NCBI GenBank assembly: GCA_002392645.1
Contig: DGHL01000043.1
Location: 1 to 38,980 of the forward strand
Source: Prevotellaceae bacterium UBA3849
GTDB lineage: Bacteria; Bacteroidota; Bacteroidia; Bacteroidales; Bacteroidaceae
Direction of reading: 5' to 3'
DNA length: 38,980 bases
Shown: piece after piece, positions 16,781-25,156 of the stretch
Layout: the number at the start of each line of letters is the position of its first letter
How positions within the stretch are numbered: position 1 is the first letter of the stretch
Position numbers and translations under genes: made by a program
The notes under the pieces: generated by a model
Databases searched by the model: none
The model's input: only the letters and a program-made list of their open reading frames with translations
What the model was told of the DNA's origin: nothing

Positions 16781-17146
16781 ATAGGACATTTTTGATATTT
16801 GGGGCTTTGAAAAAAGTTCATGAAAATATTCAAAACAGAGCGAAGAAAATGCCTTCTCTGTGCAAAAAACGCTGATTGAAATGCCCTTTTTGAGCGTATT
16901 TTCGCTAAAAGCATAGCTTTTACACTGTAATTAGCATGCTTTTACATCGTAAAAGGATATGTTTTACATCGTAATATGTATGCTTTTACGACCTAAAAGC
17001 TATCGTTTTACAATGTATAAAAAAATACGATTACTGATTATCAGGAAGTTACAGGTTGGCTGAAAATCGCGTGTACGCAACCAACTTTCCTTTTGCTTGA
17101 AAAAACCGCAAGCATGACGGGTTGACGAAGGTTGGCGGATAGGACA
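16781..17146 (+). repeat. Long noncoding repeat element, copy 2 (366 bp)
   Basis: The segment begins with ATAGGACA (16781-16788) and ends with ATAGGACA (17139-17146). It shares with copy 1 the left end through TTTTTGATATTT, the GAAAAAAGTT block, the five 22-bp units at offset 125, the TATCAG-AAGTTACA block near 17038, and ACGAAGGT-GGCGGA before the right end. Between these blocks the copies differ considerably, so the conserved blocks may be functional. Confidence 0.75.
16906..17015 (+). repeat. Array of five 22-bp near-palindromic units (locus 2)
   Basis: Units start at 16906, 16928, 16950, 16972 and 16994. Unit 1 matches unit 1 of locus 1 except at the tail; unit 4 ends in TTTTACGACC at both loci, and unit 5 contains CTATCGTTTTAC at both. 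Confidence 0.85.
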
Positions 17147-17281
17147 TTTCATACAAATGCAGAATAGTACATCTGTGAATAGGTTCAATTTTCAGAAGTG
17201 TTTTTTTGCAAGCAGCCCGGTGGCATAGCGAGGAGTGGATTGACAAAATAAGAATGTTGCAAGGATAATACGTTTCGGATT

Positions 17282-18208
17282 ATGGATAGAACAAGGATAG
17301 TGGCGCATCTTTCGATGTTTATGGCATGCGCCTTTTGGGGACTTATGGCACCGCTTGGTAAGGATGCCATGACGCATGGACTGGATGGCATCAGCATGGT
17401 GACGTTCAGGGTTGTAGGCGGTGCGTGCCTGTTTTGGATTACCTCATTGTTTACCGAGAAGCGCCATGTGCCGCTGCGCGACAAACTGATGTTTGCCGGT
17501 GCAGGCTTGTTCGGTCTTGTGCTAAACCAATGTTGCTATACCATAGGACTGAGCATCACGTCGCCTGTCAATGCCAGCATAGTGACGACGTCAATGCCTA
17601 TATTCGCCATGATACTGTCGGCAATAATCCTGAAGGAACCACTCACAGGCAAGAAGGCTATAGGTGTGTTGATGGGATGCTCCGGTGCGCTCATCCTCAT
17701 CCTTACGAGTGCGGCAGCTGTCAGCGACAAGGTAGGCGACATACGCGGCGACCTGCTGTGTCTTGGTGCACAGTTCTCTTTCGCACTGTATCTGTCTCTG
17801 TTCAATCCGCTTATAAAGCGCTATGACGTGTTCACCATAAACAAATGGATGTTTCTGTGGGCATCGCTTATGATACTCCCTTTCACCTCTGTGCACATGG
17901 CAGGGATAGAGTGGGGCAGCGTGCCTGTAAGGACATGGGTAGAGGCCGGTTACGTGGTACTTTTCGGCACATACCTGGGCTATATACTCACCATGATAGG
18001 TCAGCATACCCTGCGTCCTACTGTTGTCAGCGTATATAACTACGTGCAACCTATAGTGTCGGTGTCGGCAAGTATAGTGCTTGGTATCAGCATGCTGCAA
18101 TGGAGTCAGGCACTTGCGGTGCTCCTTGTATTCCTCGGCGTATGGCTCGTAAACAAGTCAAGGGCAAAGGGAGAAACGCCATCGGGAGATAAGGGAGTTA
18201 AGAATTAA
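17282..18208 (+). CDS. EamA/DMT-family transporter
   Basis: The 308-residue protein has about ten membrane helices in two EamA repeats of five. The first starts AHLSMFMACAFWGLMAPLGK and the second DLLCLGAQFSFALYLSLFN. Features typical of the family are PVNASIVTTSMPIFAMILS and RPTVVSVYNYVQPIVSV. Members export amino acids or other small metabolites; the substrate here is unknown. It is downstream of repeat element copy 2 and is probably transcribed on its own. Confidence 0.85.
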   Translation: MDRTRIVAHLSMFMACAFWGLMAPLGKDAMTHGLDGISMVTFRVVGGACLFWITSLFTEKRHVPLRDKLMFAGAGLFGLVLNQCCYTIGLSITSPVNASIVTTSMPIFAMILSAIILKEPLTGKKAIGVLMGCSGALILILTSAAAVSDKVGDIRGDLLCLGAQFSFALYLSLFNPLIKRYDVFTINKWMFLWASLMILPFTSVHMAGIEWGSVPVRTWVEAGYVVLFGTYLGYILTMIGQHTLRPTVVSVYNYVQPIVSVSASIVLGISMLQWSQALAVLLVFLGVWLVNKSRAKGETPSGDKGVKN

Positions 18209-18224
18209 GAGCACTTATAGAAAA

Positions 18225-18245
18225 GCATCACTGCGTGCCGAGCGA
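18225..18245. repeat. Dispersed 21-bp repeat, copy 2
   Basis: This 21-bp word matches 7821-7841 with one mismatch (core CACTGCGTGCCGAGCGA). It is followed by GAATTATGCATTATG-type simple repeats at both sites. A diverged relative occurs near 38657-38680. Confidence 0.6.
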
Positions 18246-18288
18246 AGAATTATGCATTATGAATTATGCATTAATTTTGGTGGATTAT

Positions 18289-18319
18289 TTTGCTGTTTCA
18301 AGAAAAATGTGTATATTTG
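18289..18319 (+). promoter_or_regulatory. Promoter of the propeller-esterase-FKP-GSCFA-birA operon
   Basis: TTTG (18289-18292), a 19-bp spacer and TATATTTG (18312-18319) match the consensus. It lies inside the longest open frame upstream of ATG 18365, which argues for that ATG as the true start. Confidence 0.82.
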
Positions 18320-18364
18320 CAGTTCATTAAGAAAAACAGAATTGTAATAATCTACGAAAAGGTG

Positions 18365-19882
18365 ATGAAATCATATCGTTTACTCACACTGACATTCCTA
18401 AACATTGTCGTACAACTTATGGTATGTACGACAGGATTCGCTGATGAAGTGCGCCACTCAAAGGTGGGCGACAAAGTGCAAGTTGACAAAGCCCTGACGT
18501 TGACGCTGACGACAAAGCACCAAAACTATAACTGGGGCGACAAGGCTACCCTCGACGGCGATATATGTTCGCCAAAATCGGTGAAGTTCCATCCTGATGG
18601 CAGTAAATACTATGTTAATTCGCTGGAGGGCGGCAGCACAGTGGTGTATGATGCAGCAACGCACAAGAAACTGAAAGTGATAACACACCGTTTCACCGGT
18701 AATGAGACAGGGCTGTGGGCAGAACGCAGCGGACTGTTCAGCTTCGTGAAGTATCTCAGCAATCAAGACAAGTTCGTGGGCAAACCGGTGGAGAGTACAT
18801 TCACTCATAATGGCAGATACCTGTGGGTGACATACTACAGGAGATCATACGATATCAATGCCCAGGAACCTTCGGCGGTGGCGATAATAGATACACAGTG
18901 CGACTCCATTGTAAGGATGATGGAGACAGGACCGCTGCCTAAGATGATAGCTACATCTGCGGATGGCAGATGCGTGGCGGTGACACATTGGGGTGACAAT
19001 ACCGTGGCACTTATAGACGTGTCGGGGGCAAAGCCTGTGGACTGGCACTATGTGGCATGCATAGCGATAGGGCAGAAACTGAAGATGGATTTCAGTACCA
19101 CGACGCATGTGAATCGTGACGAGGTGAGCGGACTGAAACTGCGCGGTACGGTGTTTATGCCAGACGGCAAGCATCTGTTGGTGAGCTGTATGAGTGGTTC
19201 GGGCATAGCCGTGATAGACGTAGAACGTCGCAAGTACGTGTGCATGATATATGGTCAGGAGTGCAATGTACGCCACATGCTGATAAAAAACAACTATCTG
19301 TATATCAGCGCGAATCTGCCGGGAAAGGTGCAGCGCATACCGCTCGACTCAATATCACGCGCTGTGACGGGCATGAGTGGAAGGGTGAAGGTAAAAGGAT
19401 GGCAGACGTGTCAGGTGTATTGCGGCACGCGTACCATAAGCATATCACCCAGCGGCAGATATCTGTTTGCTGCGTGCAGCCACAGCAGCCAGTTAGCAAT
19501 AGTGGATACGAAGACGATGACGCGCATAGGCTCCACGGTGATAGACTCATATCCGGTAGGACTGGATATATCGCCTGACGGAAAGACGCTTATAACGACG
19601 TCGCAGGGAAAACGAGGAGGCGGTGGCAACTCCGTGAACGTGTTCAGCGTGGAGTATGCAGACTATGATGCGGAGATTGCAGGCATGGACCACGTCGTAG
19701 CGAAAGAAGACGAGGATACCTCGGAAATGGTAGTATGTGCTTTGCCGAAGAAAGAAGAGGTAGAAGACCGTTTAGACCTTCCGAAGATAGGTATGGCGCT
19801 TGCTGGCGGTCTGATAGCTCTGGTTACGACAATCATTTGTATTATAAGAAGTAGGAAAAGGAGGAAAGATAATGAAGAATAA
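18365..19882 (+). CDS. YncE/YVTN-type beta-propeller membrane-anchored protein
   Basis: The start at 18365 gives a 505-residue protein with a signal peptide (MKSYRLLTLTFLNIVVQLMV then TTGFA). Propeller blades follow, with repeated SPKSVKFHPDGSKYYVNS, ISPSGRYLFAACSHSSQLAIV and GLDISPDGKTLITTSQGKRG motifs. A C-terminal helix (IGMALAGGLIALVTTIICII) ends in a basic tail, so the propeller should face the periplasm. The longer frame from 18290 would include the promoter. No enzymatic residues are evident; such propellers usually bind proteins or ligands. It leads an operon and overlaps the esterase gene by 11 bp. Confidence 0.75.
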   Translation: MKSYRLLTLTFLNIVVQLMVCTTGFADEVRHSKVGDKVQVDKALTLTLTTKHQNYNWGDKATLDGDICSPKSVKFHPDGSKYYVNSLEGGSTVVYDAATHKKLKVITHRFTGNETGLWAERSGLFSFVKYLSNQDKFVGKPVESTFTHNGRYLWVTYYRRSYDINAQEPSAVAIIDTQCDSIVRMMETGPLPKMIATSADGRCVAVTHWGDNTVALIDVSGAKPVDWHYVACIAIGQKLKMDFSTTTHVNRDEVSGLKLRGTVFMPDGKHLLVSCMSGSGIAVIDVERRKYVCMIYGQECNVRHMLIKNNYLYISANLPGKVQRIPLDSISRAVTGMSGRVKVKGWQTCQVYCGTRTISISPSGRYLFAACSHSSQLAIVDTKTMTRIGSTVIDSYPVGLDISPDGKTLITTSQGKRGGGGNSVNVFSVEYADYDAEIAGMDHVVAKEDEDTSEMVVCALPKKEEVEDRLDLPKIGMALAGGLIALVTTIICIIRSRKRRKDNEE

Positions 19883-20693
19883 CAATAGATTTTTGGTGAT
19901 ATTGACAAGCTTGCTGCTCTTTGCTGTCAGCGTATGTGCACAGGAAAAAGTTGCGAGCGGCACTATAGTGGCAAAATACCAGGCTGTGCCAGGCAACTAC
20001 AACTTTTGGCTATACACACCGGATGATTATGACGGTATGCACCCCATGCCGTTGGTATTCTATCTGCATGGAGCATCATGTTGCGGACATGACCTGAGGA
20101 AGGTGCGCCGATATGGTACCATTGACGCCGTGGCAAAGGGAAAGATTGTGCCTGCCATGGTGATAGCACCGCAGACACAGGGCGCGTGGAGTCCTAAGAA
20201 ACTCAACGAATTGTTGGAGTGGGCAAAGAAAAACTACGTGATAGACACTACCAGGGTGTATGTACTTGGCATGAGCCTCGGAGGATATGGTACGATGGAC
20301 TTCGTAAACGCCTACCCTGAGAAGATTGCCGCTGCCATAGCATTCTGTGGCGGATGCTCATCGAGCACACCAGACGGACTTGGTAAGACGTGCCTGTGGA
20401 TAATGCACGGTACGGCAGACAGAGCCGTGGGAATAAACTGCTCAAAGAAAGTGGTGGACTACCTACAGAAGAAGGGAGCAGACAAACTGCTGCGCTATGA
20501 CTGGATGCAGGGAGGTTCGCATGGAGTGTATGCGCGATGCTTCTTCCTGCAGAAGACATACGACTGGCTGTTCTCGCACTCGCTTAAGGATAATCCGAGG
20601 AAGGTTGACAGGACTTTTGACATAACAAAAGAAGATATAAAGCAAACATACAGTGAGCTGAAGTGGTTTAAGGGAATGGGAGAGGATGACTAA
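19872..20693 (+). CDS. Secreted alpha/beta-hydrolase esterase
   Basis: The 273-residue protein has a signal peptide (through VCAQ) and an esterase/PHB-depolymerase-like fold. The nucleophile is S135 in GMSLGG, with a likely acid D183 in HGTADRAVG and H217 in GGSHGVY. PLVFYLHGASCCGHD provides the oxyanion hole region. It may remove acyl groups from glycans or other esters; the substrate is unknown. It overlaps both neighbours (11 bp with the propeller gene, 8 bp with fkp), which suggests translational coupling. Confidence 0.82.
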   Translation: MKNNNRFLVILTSLLLFAVSVCAQEKVASGTIVAKYQAVPGNYNFWLYTPDDYDGMHPMPLVFYLHGASCCGHDLRKVRRYGTIDAVAKGKIVPAMVIAPQTQGAWSPKKLNELLEWAKKNYVIDTTRVYVLGMSLGGYGTMDFVNAYPEKIAAAIAFCGGCSSSTPDGLGKTCLWIMHGTADRAVGINCSKKVVDYLQKKGADKLLRYDWMQGGSHGVYARCFFLQKTYDWLFSHSLKDNPRKVDRTFDITKEDIKQTYSELKWFKGMGEDD

Positions 20694-23520
20694 GATGAAG
20701 AAATTACTATCATTACCACCAAATCTGGTGGACTGTTTTCATGACGTGACAGGACTTGACAAGGATGAGTGGTTCTGCACAAATGACCCCGTAGGTAAGA
20801 AATTAGGTTCTGGTGGAGGCACTACGTGGCTGATGCACCAAGCTGGCGAATGGCTCGGCAATGACAGACGCATAATATTGCATGCCGGAGGTCAGAGCCG
20901 TAGATTGCCATCGTATGCCCCATCAGGAAAGATACTCACCCCGATACCAGTATTCAGGTGGGAGAGGGGACAGCGTTTGTCGCAGGACTTGCTGTCGTTG
21001 CAGATACCGTTGTATGAGCGCATGATGAACAATGCACCGAAGAGTCTGCGCACCATGATTGTAAGTGGTGATGTGTATATCCGCGCTACACAGCCGATAG
21101 GTGAGATACCTGAGGCTGACGTGGTGTGCTATGGCTTGTGGCTGGACGCCAGCATAGCTAAAGACCACGGCGTATTCGTGTCAACGCATGAGGAACCTTC
21201 TAAGCTGCAGTGTATGTTGCAGAAACCGTCGCTGCAGAAACTGACGGAGGTGCTGGAGAGTGGATATTATCTGACGGACATAGGAATATGGATGCTCTCG
21301 GACAGAGCCCTGCGCTTGTTGATGAGGAAAAGCATACGGGGAGACAAGGACGTAAGCGAGGTGACGGCTGACGACATAGTGAACTATGATATGTATTCAG
21401 ACTTTGGCTGTGCACTCGGCAATAACCCTACGACACCTGATCCAGACCTTGCAGGATTGACGGTTGCGGTGTTGCCGCTGCCGGGTGGTGAGTTCTATCA
21501 CTATGGCACTACGCACGAGATACTGTCGTCAACGCTGGCAATACAGAATATAGTGAATGACCAGCGTGAGATAATGCATAATTCACGAAAGCCTCACCCT
21601 TCAATATTCATACAGAATTCTGATGTCAGGCTGAAGATTAAGGAAGACAACGAGAATACGTGGATAGAAAATTCCGTGGTAGGAACAGGTTGGCACCTGT
21701 CAAGCCATAACGTAATTACGGGCGTGCCGGAGAACAACTGGCAGATAAGCCTCGCGAAGGGAGACTGCGTGGACATAGTGCCGGTGGGAGAAAAAGGGTA
21801 TGCCGTGCGTCCGTATGGCTTCAACGACAAGTTCCGCGGTGCATTGTCAGATGCGGGTACGGAATATCTCGGCAAACCATTCTGCGAGTGGGCAGGAAAG
21901 AGATGTATCGACATTGACAAGATAGAAGGCAAGGAAGACCTGCAGTCGGCAAGGATTTTCCCTGTGACTGACAATATAGACGATATGGGAATGCTGCTGC
22001 AATGGATGCTCGATGGCAGTGGAGAATGCCCCTGCAGGGTGGAAAAGTATATGTCGGCAGATGAGATTTCTGCTTATGCTGACCTACGCCGACTGACCAA
22101 GCAGCGTGAGGCTATGCGTGATGCTAATCTCGCAGCATTGGCGAAAAACCACCAGCACAGCGTGTTCTTCCAGATAAACCTTGATGATGCAGCACAGACG
22201 TATGTAAGGGCTGGTATGCAGTTGCCTGAGCAGATAGGAGAAGACAGTCCTTTGCTGAAGCGCATACACGACCAAATGTTCCGCTCGGAGGTAAGGAGGC
22301 TGAGAGGCGAAGGTGGCGTGGAAGAGGAGGCAGAAGCCTTTAGGTTGCTGCGCCAGGGACTGACGGCTCCTGTGCTTGCAAGCAAGCACCTGCCTAAGAT
22401 GTCGGTGTATGACGACCAGATAGTTTGGGGACGCTCGCCTGTAAGAATAGATATAGCGGGAGGATGGACTGACACTCCGCCATACTGCCTGATGGAGGGT
22501 GGCAATGTAATAAACCTTGCCATAGAACTGAACGGCCAGCCACCATTGCAGACTTACGTCAAGCCATGCAAGGAGCCTGTCATAATACTGCGAAGCATAG
22601 ACTTGGGGGCGGAAGAACGTGTGACAACCTTTGAAGAATTGGCTTGTTATAATAAGGTGGGCTCACCATTCTCTATACCAAAGGCGGCACTGTCGTTGGT
22701 AGGTTTCCATCCCGACTTCTGCAGTGAGAACTTTCAGTCTTTGCGTCAACAGCTTGAGGCGTTTGGCTGCGGCATAGAACTTACCATGCTGTCGGCAATC
22801 CCTGCAGGTTCAGGACTTGGTACGAGCAGCATATTGGCAAGTACTGTCTTAGGTGCGCTTAATGACTTCTGCGGATTGGCGTGGGATAAGAATGAGATAG
22901 CACGACGTACGCTAGTGTTGGAGCAGTTGCTTACGACAGGTGGTGGATGGCAGGACCAGTTTGGTGGTATCTTGCGCGGCGTGAAGCTATTGCAGACGGA
23001 AAGGGGCTTTGACCAGAACCCGCTTGTACGATGGTTGCCTAATGAACTATATACACAGCCGGAGTATAAGCAGTGTCATCTGTTGTACTATACAGGCATA
23101 ACCCGCACGGCAAAGACCCTGCTTGCAGAGATTGTGCGCCGTATGTTCTTGAACCATACGCAGGAACTTAATATGCTGAGGGAAATGAAGGAACATACAT
23201 TGTCATTGTATGATACTATGCAGCGTGGTGACTTTGAAGGTATGGGCAAGGCGATACGTCGTACGTGGCTGCAGAATCAGGCCATGGACAAAGGTACTAA
23301 TCCACCGGCGGTGAAAGCCCTGACGGACATGGTGGATGACCTATGCCTGGGATATAAGTTGCCTGGTGCAGGAGGTGGCGGCTATGTATATATGGTAGCC
23401 AAGGACCCTGCGGCTGCCGTGCGTATAAAGCAGATATTATCAGCAAATCCACAAAACAAGTGCGCAAGGTTTGTTGATATGTCCTTGTCGGAGAAGGGAA
23501 TGCAGGTTAGTAGGTCATAA
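20686..23520 (+). CDS. fkp: Bifunctional L-fucokinase / L-fucose-1-phosphate guanylyltransferase
   Basis: The 944-residue enzyme makes GDP-L-fucose from free fucose in two steps. The N-terminal guanylyltransferase has LHAGGQSRRLPSYAPSGK (65-82). A GHMP kinase domain begins near residue 580 (WGRSPVRIDIAGGWTDTPP), with the ATP loop AIPAGSGLGTSSILAST near 705 and the C-terminal GAGGGGYVYM near 893. The N terminus KKLLSLPPNLV closely resembles Bacteroides fragilis Fkp (about 949 residues), so ATG 20695 is an alternative start. In Bacteroides, Fkp feeds fucosylation of capsule and surface glycoproteins. It is the third gene of a five-gene operon. A fucose importer is not visible in the window. Confidence 0.96.
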   Translation: MTKMKKLLSLPPNLVDCFHDVTGLDKDEWFCTNDPVGKKLGSGGGTTWLMHQAGEWLGNDRRIILHAGGQSRRLPSYAPSGKILTPIPVFRWERGQRLSQDLLSLQIPLYERMMNNAPKSLRTMIVSGDVYIRATQPIGEIPEADVVCYGLWLDASIAKDHGVFVSTHEEPSKLQCMLQKPSLQKLTEVLESGYYLTDIGIWMLSDRALRLLMRKSIRGDKDVSEVTADDIVNYDMYSDFGCALGNNPTTPDPDLAGLTVAVLPLPGGEFYHYGTTHEILSSTLAIQNIVNDQREIMHNSRKPHPSIFIQNSDVRLKIKEDNENTWIENSVVGTGWHLSSHNVITGVPENNWQISLAKGDCVDIVPVGEKGYAVRPYGFNDKFRGALSDAGTEYLGKPFCEWAGKRCIDIDKIEGKEDLQSARIFPVTDNIDDMGMLLQWMLDGSGECPCRVEKYMSADEISAYADLRRLTKQREAMRDANLAALAKNHQHSVFFQINLDDAAQTYVRAGMQLPEQIGEDSPLLKRIHDQMFRSEVRRLRGEGGVEEEAEAFRLLRQGLTAPVLASKHLPKMSVYDDQIVWGRSPVRIDIAGGWTDTPPYCLMEGGNVINLAIELNGQPPLQTYVKPCKEPVIILRSIDLGAEERVTTFEELACYNKVGSPFSIPKAALSLVGFHPDFCSENFQSLRQQLEAFGCGIELTMLSAIPAGSGLGTSSILASTVLGALNDFCGLAWDKNEIARRTLVLEQLLTTGGGWQDQFGGILRGVKLLQTERGFDQNPLVRWLPNELYTQPEYKQCHLLYYTGITRTAKTLLAEIVRRMFLNHTQELNMLREMKEHTLSLYDTMQRGDFEGMGKAIRRTWLQNQAMDKGTNPPAVKALTDMVDDLCLGYKLPGAGGGGYVYMVAKDPAAAVRIKQILSANPQNKCARFVDMSLSEKGMQVSRS

Positions 23521-23538
23521 TGTGAAGATTTTTTTCGT

Positions 23539-24354
23539 ATGATGGATTTACAGACGATAGTTGACATACCCAAGGCACCGTTCTGCATTGAGCCAGAAGA
23601 AACGATGCTGTTTGTGGGCTCATGCTTTGCGGCAGAGATAGGTGGCAGGGCAACTGACGATCACCTTCGTACGATAGTGAATCCATACGGGGTGATGTAT
23701 AATCCTGCATCGGTATGCCATACTGTGATAAAGGCCGTAGGTGACGGCACAATACCTGAGCATGGGGTGAGTACGGCGATATTCACGCTTGGTACTAATC
23801 ATGTGTATATCCTAAATGAAACGGGTGAGATAGTAGATAACTGTATGAAGCGTCCGCAAAACTTGTTTACGGAACGCGAACTGAGTATAGATGAATGTGC
23901 TGGCTATCTGCGCGATGCGGTGCAGATGCTTCGTAAGTGCAATAGCGATACCAGGGTGATACTTACGGTAAGTCCGATAAGATATCGCAAGTATGGCTAT
24001 CATGGCAGTCAGCTGTCGAAGTCAACGCTGTTGCTTGCCGCAGACAAAATAGTAAGGGAGTTGGATGGCTGTATATATTTTCCGGCCTATGAACTGATGA
24101 ACGACGAACTGCGTGACTACCGTTTCTATAAGCCAGATATGCTTCATCCTTCTGAGCAGGCTGCAGATTATATATATGAGCACTTCAAGGATGCATGTTT
24201 CAGCAGGCGTACAATGGAGTATATTAATGAGTGGAGGCCTATACGGCAGGCATTAAGTCATCGTCCGTTGAACCCGGATGCGCAGGAATATGTGGACTTT
24301 AAGGAGAACATGAGGAGGAGAGTAGCTGAGTTTAATGAAAAATGGAAATTGTAA
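23539..24354 (+). CDS. GSCFA-domain protein
   Basis: The 271-residue protein carries the family signature GSCFA (27-31) near the N terminus, then ILTVSPIRYRK and a DMLHPS motif (PDMLHPSEQAADYI), which look like the blocks of an SGNH-like hydrolase. The biochemical role of the family is not settled. The gene lies 18 bp after fkp and overlaps birA by 13 bp. ATG 23542 is an equally good start. Confidence 0.88.
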   Translation: MMDLQTIVDIPKAPFCIEPEETMLFVGSCFAAEIGGRATDDHLRTIVNPYGVMYNPASVCHTVIKAVGDGTIPEHGVSTAIFTLGTNHVYILNETGEIVDNCMKRPQNLFTERELSIDECAGYLRDAVQMLRKCNSDTRVILTVSPIRYRKYGYHGSQLSKSTLLLAADKIVRELDGCIYFPAYELMNDELRDYRFYKPDMLHPSEQAADYIYEHFKDACFSRRTMEYINEWRPIRQALSHRPLNPDAQEYVDFKENMRRRVAEFNEKWKL

Positions 24355-25067
24355 GACTTGACGACATAACATCAACGAATGACTATCTGATTGCCATGCA
24401 GACACGGGATGAGCTATGCGTGGTTACGGATTATCAGTCGGCAGGCAAGGGCATGGGTAGTAATACGTGGGAAAGCGAGCATGGGAAGAACCTGTTGTTC
24501 TCCATACTGATACATCCTGTCTGGCTTGATGTCTCACGTCAATATCTTATGTCCATGGCTGAGGCTTTGGCGTTAAGGGATGCAATATTACCATTGGTGC
24601 CTAAGAGTGATTCGCTTACAATAAAATGGCCCAATGATATATATTATGGAGACAAGAAACTGTCGGGTACGCGCATAGATGTGAATCTGCAAGGTTGGCA
24701 GATTCAGGATATGGTGATAGGTACTGGCATAAACATTAACCAAAGGGAGTTTCGTAGTAATGCTCCTAATCCAGTGTCGTTAGTGCAGATAACAGGCAAA
24801 GAGCATGATGCGGATGAGTTGCTGCGAAGCATACTGTTGCATTTTGAATACTACAGGGAAATGCTTGAGCATGGCAACGTTGATTCTGTAGTGTCGCTCT
24901 ATCATGCGTATCTGTATCGTGGTAATGGTATGTATGAATATGAGGATGCGGAGGGCGTGTTTGAGGCTCGGCTACATTCTGTAGCTCCTAATGGTATGAT
25001 GACACTAAGACGTAGTGACGGCACGTTGTCATCATATGAGTTTAAGGAGGTAAAGTTTAGGATTTAG
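24342..25067 (+). CDS. birA: Biotin--[acetyl-CoA-carboxylase] ligase
   Basis: The 241-residue protein attaches biotin to carboxylase carrier domains. The biotinyl-AMP loop is in TDYQSAGKGMGSNTWES, the catalytic lysine in LTIKWPNDIYYGDKKLSGT, and a short C-terminal domain follows. It lacks the N-terminal HTH of regulatory BirA, so it is a group I ligase without repressor function. It is the last gene of the operon and overlaps the GSCFA gene. Confidence 0.95.
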   Translation: MEIVRLDDITSTNDYLIAMQTRDELCVVTDYQSAGKGMGSNTWESEHGKNLLFSILIHPVWLDVSRQYLMSMAEALALRDAILPLVPKSDSLTIKWPNDIYYGDKKLSGTRIDVNLQGWQIQDMVIGTGININQREFRSNAPNPVSLVQITGKEHDADELLRSILLHFEYYREMLEHGNVDSVVSLYHAYLYRGNGMYEYEDAEGVFEARLHSVAPNGMMTLRRSDGTLSSYEFKEVKFRI

Positions 25068-25076
25068 TTTTATTTA

Positions 25077-25156
25077 CAGTTTATAGTTTACTGTTGAGTT
25101 TCGCAGTTTATAGTTTACTGTTTAGTTCGCGATTTAGTTTCGCAGTTTATAGTTTA
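25077..25156. repeat. Three copies of CAGTTTATAGTTTA between convergent genes
   Basis: Exact 14-bp copies start at 25077, 25104 and 25143, separated by TACTGTT-AGTT-CGC words. The last copy reaches into the stop codon of the MATE gene. No stem-loop terminator was recognised here. Confidence 0.7.

Larger units (their letters stand above)
16711..17281. other. Gene-free gap holding repeat element copy 2
   Basis: The 571 bp between the sstT-like gene and the EamA-type transporter gene contain the second copy of the 366-bp element and no credible gene. No consensus promoter for the downstream gene could be identified. Confidence 0.6.

Noticed and set aside
18290..18364. Upstream extension of the propeller protein
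   Set aside because: It covers the promoter elements, and the signal peptide begins only at ATG 18365.
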